Under the pieces are notes generated by a model that was not told where the DNA came from, searched no databases, and saw only the letters and a list, made by a program, of their open reading frames with translations. 47,985 nt of DNA from Candidatus Fimimorpha faecalis (lineage in GTDB: Bacteria; Bacillota; Clostridia; Lachnospirales; Lachnospiraceae): the NCBI GenBank assembly GCA_018712075.1, contig DVHN01000016.1, forward strand, positions 1 through 47,985, given 5' to 3'. A program made the translations under genes and the position numbers. Shown one piece after another: positions 42,092 to 47,985 of this stretch; the stretch's first letter is position 1; each line of letters starts with the position of its first letter.

Positions 42092-43090
42092 ATGGCAAAA
42101 ACAAAATTAATCTCAAAAAACCAACAATCCGACCATCCATTTACCGCTCCTAAAACAAGAGCTTTATTAGAAGAATTATCGGACCATCCCCAATTTGCTC
42201 ATATTCGCCATGATGTCTTATTTTTCTGTGAAGAAAGCAGGGTAGAGGCTACAGAAGTGGAAGGGTTACAAATGATTTATTTTTTTCAGCAAATTATTTT
42301 TCCAGCAATCCAAAAACAGCTTATGTCAGTTTCTACGGCGAGAAGCTACTATTATAATATAAAAACATTCTTTGTTTATTTAGAAGAATGTGGGATTATT
42401 CCAAATGGAAGAACGGATCGAATTCTTCCAAGAACATTATTACAGTCCATGAGCCCTGAAAGAAGAACTCCTCCAGCTCCAATTCCAGATTCTACGATTC
42501 AGATAATTCTTCAGACATCAAAAGAACTTGCACCAGAACTGTATCCCATTCTAGTTGTTGCGGCACAATGCGGATTGCGGACAAGTGAAATGATTCATCT
42601 GTCAACAGAAGATTTATTTTTTGAAGAAGGAAAGTGGTATTTAACTGTAAAACGAGAAAATACAGAAGAGGAGGAAAGAAAACGAGGAATTGTTTTACCT
42701 GATCAGATTGGTTTTATGCTTCAAAATTACCGAATTGCACATGAAACCGCAATTTTTTGTGACAGTGAACATCGACTTTTTCAATCTATGAATGGACGAC
42801 CTTATTCCATTCGAACGCTGCAAAGACATGTTTCCCAATATATGAAACAGCTAATGGAAAAATCTCTCATTTCTAAAACCTATAGTTTAAGTGATCTAAG
42901 GACATCCTTACTATTACATGTTTTAATTGATAATAAAAACATTGCTCCGACTGCCGATTATATGGATATTTCTTCATTTCATGCACGACAGTTAAAATCG
43001 GCAGCAAGGAGACAAAATTTTTCTGAGATTCCAAAGGAATTAAAAGAATTTTTGAAAAAACATCCAATTGATACGAAAAAAGACGACTAA
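42092..43090 (+). CDS. Tyrosine recombinase-like protein, catalytic residues apparently lost
   Basis: A 332-residue protein with a core-binding-like N-terminal domain (about 50-120, STARSYYYNIKTFFVYLEE) and a recombinase-like C-terminal domain. The first active arginine is in CGLRTSEMIHL. Box II reads LSDLRTSLLLHVL, with Ser where His-x-x-Arg is expected. The later GH-type motif is replaced by YMDISSF and no tyrosine stands in the final helix (SFHARQLKS). It may therefore bind DNA without cutting. It is not beside tRNA, phage or transposon genes. AAAGGAG lies ahead of the ATG. Confidence 0.7.
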   Translation: MAKTKLISKNQQSDHPFTAPKTRALLEELSDHPQFAHIRHDVLFFCEESRVEATEVEGLQMIYFFQQIIFPAIQKQLMSVSTARSYYYNIKTFFVYLEECGIIPNGRTDRILPRTLLQSMSPERRTPPAPIPDSTIQIILQTSKELAPELYPILVVAAQCGLRTSEMIHLSTEDLFFEEGKWYLTVKRENTEEEERKRGIVLPDQIGFMLQNYRIAHETAIFCDSEHRLFQSMNGRPYSIRTLQRHVSQYMKQLMEKSLISKTYSLSDLRTSLLLHVLIDNKNIAPTADYMDISSFHARQLKSAARRQNFSEIPKELKEFLKKHPIDTKKDD

Positions 43091-43107
43091 GAATAAACGA
43101 TAAATAC

Positions 43108-43136
43108 TATACAAATGAAATAATCACTGTTATAAT
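43108..43136 (+). promoter_or_regulatory. Promoter of the patB-like gene
   Basis: TATACA (43108-43113), 17 bases, TATAAT (43131-43136) with an extended -10 TGT. Confidence 0.7.
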
Positions 43137-43179
43137 AAAACAAGTTAGTTTAAATAATGAATGAAAAAGGAGTTTTTAC

Positions 43180-44352
43180 ATGTACAATTTTGATCAGCCA
43201 GTTTCCCGCTGGGGAACCAATTGTGAAAAATGGGATTACATTTCTGAAAAATACAAAAGCAAAGACTTAATTCCAATGTGGGTCGCAGATATGGATTTTG
43301 AAGTATCTCCATATATATTAGAGAAAGTACAAAAGATATTGAATCAAAAAGTATTTGGATACCAATATTTATCAGAGGAGTATTATAAGGCAATTATTCA
43401 TTGGATGGACCGTCGCCATCACTTTACGGTAGAGAAAGAGTGGATTTATTATATTCCAAATGTTGTAGCAGGTCTTTCCTATGCAATTGAGGCGGTATCC
43501 AATCCTGGAGATGAAATTCTTGTGTTGACTCCAGTTTATGGTCCATTTTATGATGTAGTAACAAAAAACAATCGCATTTTGCTTGATTGTCCGCTGCAAG
43601 AAGAGGACGGATATTATCAAATGGACTTGGAAAATTTGGAGAAAAAAATTACTTCCAGGACAAAGGCAGTTTTGTTTTGTAATCCGCATAATCCAGGTGG
43701 TCGTGTTTGGACAAGACAGGAATTGGAACAATTAGCAGCCATTTGTGTGCGTCATAATCTCTATATTATCTCAGATGATATTCATGCAGATTTATTAATG
43801 AAAGGACAGGTACACACAATGATTGCAAGCCTTTCTGAAGAAATTGCAAACCGTACGATTACATGTACCTCAATTTCAAAGCCATTCAACGTAGCAAGTT
43901 TCCAGATGGCATATATGATTGTAAAAAATTCAGATATAGCAGCTAAATTGAAAGAAACACTGAATAAACTACATCTATTAGATGGACATGCATTTTGTGA
44001 AGCTTCATTGATTGGAGCTTATAATTATTCGGAACAATGGCTGGATGAAATGATGGCCTATGTGGAGGGGAATATGGATTACCTCGTAACGTTTGTTCAG
44101 GAAAATATTCCAGTACTTTCTGTAAAGAAACCAGAAGGAACGTATTTAGCATGGATTGATTGCAGAAGACTTCCAATTGCCCCAGATGATTTATTGGAAT
44201 TTTTTGTAAATGAATGTAATGTTGTTGTAACAGATGGAGGATTCTTTGGAGAAGCTGGAAAAGGATTTGTTCGTTTGAATATGGCGTGTCCGAGAAATAT
44301 TGTTAAAAAAGCTTTGAATCAAATTAGAGATGGAATCGTAAATATAAAATAA
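43180..44352 (+). CDS. patB: MalY/PatB-family cystathionine beta-lyase
   Basis: A 390-residue class I/II aminotransferase-fold enzyme that cleaves C-S bonds of cystathionine or cysteine conjugates. It has the family start RWGTNCEKWD, IPMWVADMDFEVSP, FCNPHNPGGRVW, and IISDDIHADL; the PLP lysine is in TSISKPFNVA. The C-terminus reads GFVRLNMACPR with the substrate-carboxylate arginine. With metY at the other end of the window it fits methionine and cysteine metabolism. AAAGGAG precedes the ATG. Confidence 0.92.
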   Translation: MYNFDQPVSRWGTNCEKWDYISEKYKSKDLIPMWVADMDFEVSPYILEKVQKILNQKVFGYQYLSEEYYKAIIHWMDRRHHFTVEKEWIYYIPNVVAGLSYAIEAVSNPGDEILVLTPVYGPFYDVVTKNNRILLDCPLQEEDGYYQMDLENLEKKITSRTKAVLFCNPHNPGGRVWTRQELEQLAAICVRHNLYIISDDIHADLLMKGQVHTMIASLSEEIANRTITCTSISKPFNVASFQMAYMIVKNSDIAAKLKETLNKLHLLDGHAFCEASLIGAYNYSEQWLDEMMAYVEGNMDYLVTFVQENIPVLSVKKPEGTYLAWIDCRRLPIAPDDLLEFFVNECNVVVTDGGFFGEAGKGFVRLNMACPRNIVKKALNQIRDGIVNIK

Positions 44353-44370
44353 AAAGGGGATAGTTGTAAC

Positions 44371-45135
44371 ATGGATATTCAATATTTTAGAGAGTACAGC
44401 CAATGGTTAAAACGGGATATGGAGTTTAAAGTATATGGTTATGCAGGACAGCCGTTTTTATTTTTCCCATGTCAGAATGGCCGTTTTTATGACTTTGAAA
44501 ATTTTGGAATGTTGGATCAATGCTGGCAGTACATAGAAAATGGTCAAATGCAGTTATTTACCGCAGATAGTATTGACGGAGAAACATGGTCCAATCAAGA
44601 AGGCAGTGTTCGAGTACGAATGGAATTGCAGGAACGATGGTACCACTATATTGTAGATGAATTGGTACCTCGTATTTTTGAAATTAATGCCAAACATACC
44701 GATGGAGGAAAAACAAAAAAGGGAATTATTGCAATGGGCTTTAGTATGGGAGGCTATCATTCTACGAATTTCTTTTTCCGTCGCCCTGATATTTTTATCG
44801 GAAATCTTTCCTTAAGTGGATTATTTAAAGCGTCTTATTTTATTGGAGATTATATGGATGAGAATGTTTATAATAATTCTCCAATTGATTATTTAAGAAA
44901 TATGCCAAAAAATCACCCATATATTCCAATCTATAACCGAAACAAAAATATCATCTGTATGGGACAAGGTGCATGGGAAGGGCCAATGCTGCAAAGTGCA
45001 AGGGAACTTCAGCCTATTTTAGAAGAAAAAGGAATTAAAGCATGGATTGATTATTGGGGATTTGATGTTTGTCATGATTGGAATTGGTGGAAAAAGGAAT
45101 TGGAATATTTTCTTCCATTTTTATTGAAAGAATAA
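44371..45135 (+). CDS. Alpha/beta-hydrolase, esterase D-like
   Basis: A 254-residue alpha/beta-hydrolase of the putative esterase family (PF00756). The nucleophile elbow is MGFSMGGYHS; the acid is likely in AWIDYWGFD and the histidine in CHDWNWW. There is no signal peptide, so it should be cytosolic. It lies 18 bases after patB and 13 before an unknown gene, and is probably in one operon. Substrate unknown. Confidence 0.85.
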   Translation: MDIQYFREYSQWLKRDMEFKVYGYAGQPFLFFPCQNGRFYDFENFGMLDQCWQYIENGQMQLFTADSIDGETWSNQEGSVRVRMELQERWYHYIVDELVPRIFEINAKHTDGGKTKKGIIAMGFSMGGYHSTNFFFRRPDIFIGNLSLSGLFKASYFIGDYMDENVYNNSPIDYLRNMPKNHPYIPIYNRNKNIICMGQGAWEGPMLQSARELQPILEEKGIKAWIDYWGFDVCHDWNWWKKELEYFLPFLLKE

Positions 45136-45148
45136 AGGTGATGACCGT

Positions 45149-45472
45149 ATGAGAGAATTGACATTGATTGTAAATGTAATGAATGGAAAAAATGGCGATA
45201 TGTTAGAATGTGCCAAATATTATTCCATAAAAAAAGAAGAGAATGGAAAAGTAGTCTGTGTATTCAAAAAACGGAATGCAGAAGCTTGGTCTGTGAAAAT
45301 GACATTGACTGCATTGGAACCATATACTCGTTTTGAAGTTCGGGTTGGAAACCAGATTCAAGAATATAAGCGTGCAAATCGTGCAGGAGTTTTAGAAACT
45401 CGCCTGATTGTACCAGAAAACGATTCTTTGACGGTATATGAAATTTCCAATGAGGATAAAACAAATTCGTAA
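45149..45472 (+). CDS. Hypothetical protein in patB-esterase operon
   Basis: A 107-residue soluble protein, mostly alternating polar and hydrophobic strands (KVVCVFKKRNAEAWSVKM; TRFEVRVGNQIQEYKR), which suggests a small beta-sandwich. I recognise no family. AAAGGTGATG stands upstream of the ATG. It is 13 bases after the esterase and followed by hairpins, so it closes that operon. Confidence 0.7.
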   Translation: MRELTLIVNVMNGKNGDMLECAKYYSIKKEENGKVVCVFKKRNAEAWSVKMTLTALEPYTRFEVRVGNQIQEYKRANRAGVLETRLIVPENDSLTVYEISNEDKTNS

Positions 45473-45481
45473 TATGACAAA

Positions 45482-45555
45482 AAAGGGTGAAAGAATTTTA
45501 AGAAAGGAAGAACTGCAAACACAACACTTTCACCCTTTCTGTTTGCGTCTTTTTA
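45482..45555 (+). terminator. Two competing hairpins between the unknown gene and hisIE
   Basis: AAAGGGTGAAAG (45482-45493) pairs perfectly with CTTTCACCCTTT (45527-45538). GCAAAC (45515-45520) pairs with GTTTGC (45541-45546) and is followed by GTCTTTTT. The two cannot easily form together. A 34-codon frame from ATG at 45474 runs across both and holds Gln-His-Phe-His-Pro, but it lacks a ribosome site. Confidence 0.6.
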
Positions 45556-45586
45556 TATTAAAAAGACTTCAAAGTTGAAATAGAAA

Positions 45587-46720
45587 ATGGAACAGATAAA
45601 ATTAATACCTATTTTTTATGTAAATGGATCGAATGCATCTATCAAAGAAAACGAGGAAAAAAATCAAAAAACATTGGAGTTGGCAGCTTGCTATAATAAC
45701 AATGGAGCAGATGGAATTTTGCTGATTGATTGTTCTGCCAATGATTCGGAACATGATGCTACCATTGGGGAGTGTAAAGAGATTGTACGTACTATGGAAG
45801 TGCCACTATATATTGGCGGAAATATAAAACGACTAGAGGATGTAAAAAAATATCTTTATACTGGAGCTGCACAAGTTATAATTAATTCCAATTCTGAGAC
45901 AGAAATGGCAGTCTATCCAGAAGCAGTGGAACGGTTCGGGGCAGATCGTGTCGTTGCGATGGATATTGTAGTTACTCCATATGGAGAAAGTTTTTGTAAT
46001 AATTCTGCCTATGTTTTTGTGGAAGCAGAAGCTATTTGTGATTTTTATGCATGGAAAAAGCAGCTAAAAGCCGATGGAATTCCAGTTACCACGTATGAAT
46101 CTGCAATTTCCTGGTCAGAATTTAAATTAAATGAAGATGGTCTAATTCCTTGTATCGTACAAGATTATCGTACAAACGAAGTATTAATGATGGCATATAT
46201 GAATGAAGCTGCGTTTGAGGAAACGATTACTTCTGGACGGATGTGCTATTTTAGCAGAAGCCGTCAGCAACGTTGGTTGAAGGGAGAAACTTCTGGACAT
46301 TTTCAATATATAAAATCCCTGCATTTGGATTGTGACAATGATACGCTGCTTGCGAAGGTAGCCCAAGTTGGAGCTGCCTGTCATACAGGAGCTTACTCTT
46401 GCTTCTTTCAAACATTATTGGATAAAGGAGCCGAAGTTGCGAATCCACATAAAGTATTTGAAGAGGTTTACCAAGTGATTGAAGATCGAAAGCTTCATCC
46501 AAAAGAAGGTTCTTATACAAACTATCTCTTTGACAAAGGAATCGATAAGATACTGAAAAAATGCGGAGAAGAAGCAACGGAAATTGTTATTGCAGCAAAA
46601 AATCCAGATCCAGAGGAAATCAAGTATGAAATTTCCGATTTTCTATATCATGTTATGGTTTTAATGGTAGAAAAGGGTGTAACATGGGAAGATATTACAA
46701 GAGAATTGGCCAATCGTTAG
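45587..46720 (+). CDS. hisIE: Bifunctional HisIE with N-terminal HisA/HisF-like half barrel
   Basis: Two steps of histidine synthesis: phosphoribosyl-AMP cyclohydrolase and phosphoribosyl-ATP pyrophosphatase. Residues about 1-150 look like a HisA/HisF-type half barrel ([43 protein letters not shown]). Residues about 170-275 are HisI ([23 protein letters not shown] in two blocks, [33 protein letters not shown]). Residues about 285-377 are HisE ([16 protein letters not shown]). Normal HisIE is about 200-250 residues; this is 377. No other his gene follows, so it appears separate from the main his operon. Confidence 0.92.
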   Translation: MEQIKLIPIFYVNGSNASIKENEEKNQKTLELAACYNNNGADGILLIDCSANDSEHDATIGECKEIVRTMEVPLYIGGNIKRLEDVKKYLYTGAAQVIINSNSETEMAVYPEAVERFGADRVVAMDIVVTPYGESFCNNSAYVFVEAEAICDFYAWKKQLKADGIPVTTYESAISWSEFKLNEDGLIPCIVQDYRTNEVLMMAYMNEAAFEETITSGRMCYFSRSRQQRWLKGETSGHFQYIKSLHLDCDNDTLLAKVAQVGAACHTGAYSCFFQTLLDKGAEVANPHKVFEEVYQVIEDRKLHPKEGSYTNYLFDKGIDKILKKCGEEATEIVIAAKNPDPEEIKYEISDFLYHVMVLMVEKGVTWEDITRELANR

Positions 46721-46750
46721 CCCAAAATAGCGTTTCAGAAAGGATAAGTT

Positions 46751-47985
46751 ATGAGAAAACTAACATTATCGGATGAAATTCTGCTGCAAATTGAAAAACC
46801 TGCACGTTATATTGGAAATGAAGTAAATGCAGCGAATAAAGACAAATCTGCGGTAGATGTTTCTGTTTGCATGTGTTTCCCCGATGTATATGAAATTGGA
46901 ATGTCCCATCTTGGAATCCAGATTCTTTATGATATGTTTAATCGCCGAAAAGATGTTTACTGTGACCGTGTGTATTCTCCATGGATGGATTTGGATAAAA
47001 TTATGAGAGAGAAACAGATTCCACTTTTTGCAGTAGAGTCTCAGGAACCAGTAAAAAGTTTTGATTTTCTTGGAATTACGATTCAGTATGAGATGTGTTA
47101 TACAAATATTTTACAAGTATTGGATTTGAGTCAGATTCCATTGCTTGCATCGGATCGAGGAGAAGACGATCCAATTGTAATCGGTGGAGGACCTTGTACG
47201 TATAATCCAGAACCAATTGCAGAATTTTTTGATTTATTTTATATCGGAGAAGGAGAAACACAGTATTATCCTTTGATTGATCTATATAAAAAGCATAAAC
47301 AACAAAATAGTTCTCGTATGGAATTTCTGTTGGAGGCAGCAAAGCTTCCTGGAATTTATGTTCCTGCATTTTATAAAGTAAGCTACCATGAAGATGGTAC
47401 GATTGCCAGCTTTGATCCAACTAGAGACGGGATCCCTCGTATCATCCAAAAAGAATTGGTTATGGATATGGATGAAACATTTTATCCAGAAAAGCCGTTG
47501 GTTCCTCATATTCGTGCGACACAGGATCGTGTTGTACTGGAAATCCAACGTGGTTGTATTCGTGGATGCCGTTTTTGCCAGGCAGGTATGGTATATCGTC
47601 CAGTGAGAGAGCGCAGTTTAGAGTTTTTAAAAGAACAAGCAAAAAAAATGCTGAAAAATACAGGACACGAAGAGATTTCTTTAAGTTCCTTAAGTTCCAG
47701 TGATTATAGTCGCTTGGAGGAATTAGTGACATTTTTGATTGAAGAATGTGGACAGAAAAAAATTAATATTTCACTTCCTTCACTCCGTATTGATGCATTT
47801 TCTTTGGATGTAATGAGCAAAGTGCAAGACATTAAAAAAAGCAGCCTGACATTTGCTCCTGAGGCAGGTTCACAGAGACTAAGAAATGTAATCAATAAAG
47901 GATTGACAGAAGAGGTCATTTTAGAAGGAGCGGGAATGGCGTTTGAGGGAGGCTGGACTCGTGTAAAATTATATTTTATGCTTGG
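46751..47985 (+). CDS. TIGR03960-type B12-binding-like radical SAM protein (partial)
   Basis: The gene starts at ATG 46751 after AAAGGATAAG and runs off the window with 411 codons visible and no stop. It has an N-terminal B12-binding-like part (CMCFPDVYEIGMSHLGIQIL; IVIGGGPCTYNPEPIAEFFD; YIGEGE) and a radical SAM core with the cluster motif GCIRGCRFCQAG near residue 280. This is the TIGR03960 pattern; these genes are often followed by a DUF2344 gene and RNase G, but those would lie outside the window. Its reaction is not known. It follows hisIE by 30 bases. Confidence 0.9.
   Translation, partial: MRKLTLSDEILLQIEKPARYIGNEVNAANKDKSAVDVSVCMCFPDVYEIGMSHLGIQILYDMFNRRKDVYCDRVYSPWMDLDKIMREKQIPLFAVESQEPVKSFDFLGITIQYEMCYTNILQVLDLSQIPLLASDRGEDDPIVIGGGPCTYNPEPIAEFFDLFYIGEGETQYYPLIDLYKKHKQQNSSRMEFLLEAAKLPGIYVPAFYKVSYHEDGTIASFDPTRDGIPRIIQKELVMDMDETFYPEKPLVPHIRATQDRVVLEIQRGCIRGCRFCQAGMVYRPVRERSLEFLKEQAKKMLKNTGHEEISLSSLSSSDYSRLEELVTFLIEECGQKKINISLPSLRIDAFSLDVMSKVQDIKKSSLTFAPEAGSQRLRNVINKGLTEEVILEGAGMAFEGGWTRVKLYFML

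Noticed and set aside
42092-43090. Integrase of a mobile element spanning 41357-43090.
   Set aside because: No attachment repeats, tRNA, excisionase or cargo genes are seen, and the active site looks lost.
45473-45586. Histidine T-box before hisIE.
   Set aside because: No AGGGTGG-ACCGCG-type T-box sequence is present.

Overview
The window is a dense, almost entirely plus-strand stretch of low-GC chromosome from an anaerobic Firmicute, most likely a Lachnospiraceae member (Clostridium cluster XIVa). This rests on the gene order miaB-mutS-mutL-miaA-radC-mreCD-PBP2-minCDE-rodA-mgsA, on a DUF6472-type small protein, a HlyD-like gene heading a sepF/ylmH/lspA/rluD cluster, a TIGR03960-type radical SAM gene, strong AGGAGG ribosome sites and frequent TTG starts. 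No tRNA, rRNA, insertion sequence or CRISPR array was seen.

Layout. 1-3440: the tail of a broken flavodoxin gene, a convergent O-acetylhomoserine sulfhydrylase gene (metY type) with a near-perfect promoter, and a MATE efflux gene. 3500-13800: a SanA/YdcF-like protein, DUF6472 protein, tRNA modification (miaB, miaA), mismatch repair (mutS, mutL), a PLP enzyme of the methionine gamma-lyase-like family and radC. 13805-21797: cell shape and division (mreC, mreD, PBP2, minC, minD, minE, rodA), ending in methylglyoxal synthase. 21840-22710: a P-loop protein behind a structured leader, and a convergent DUF378 membrane protein. 22956-28982: HlyD-like adaptor, yggS, sepF, ylmH, aroB, lspA, rluD-type gene. 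29026-31349: an SLC13-like permease, a cytidylate kinase-like protein and a small basic protein behind an unusual promoter and hairpin leader.

31397-33520 is accessory: an AAA15-type ATPase coupled to a HEPN RNase-like gene that is interrupted by an in-frame amber codon, closed by a strong terminator. This looks like a decayed or suppressed abortive-infection/toxin module. 33567-39328 is a complete peptide/nickel-type ABC importer (two permeases, lipoprotein, two ATPases) with a metallo-beta-lactamase-fold gene. 39361-41221 is an ABC-F ribosome-protection-type gene whose 300-base leader carries a three-codon ORF and three mutually complementary segments. These form a textbook terminator/antiterminator switch, the most complete regulatory system visible here. 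41357-43090 holds a DUF457 membrane hydrolase and a tyrosine-recombinase-like protein that seems to have lost its catalytic Tyr and His. 43180-46720 holds a PatB/MalY C-S lyase, an esterase, an unknown 107-residue protein and a HisIE fused to a HisA/HisF-like half barrel. A TIGR03960 radical SAM gene runs off the right end.

Most assignments rest on visible motifs and gene order. Regulatory structures were found by reading the sequence and were not folded computationally.
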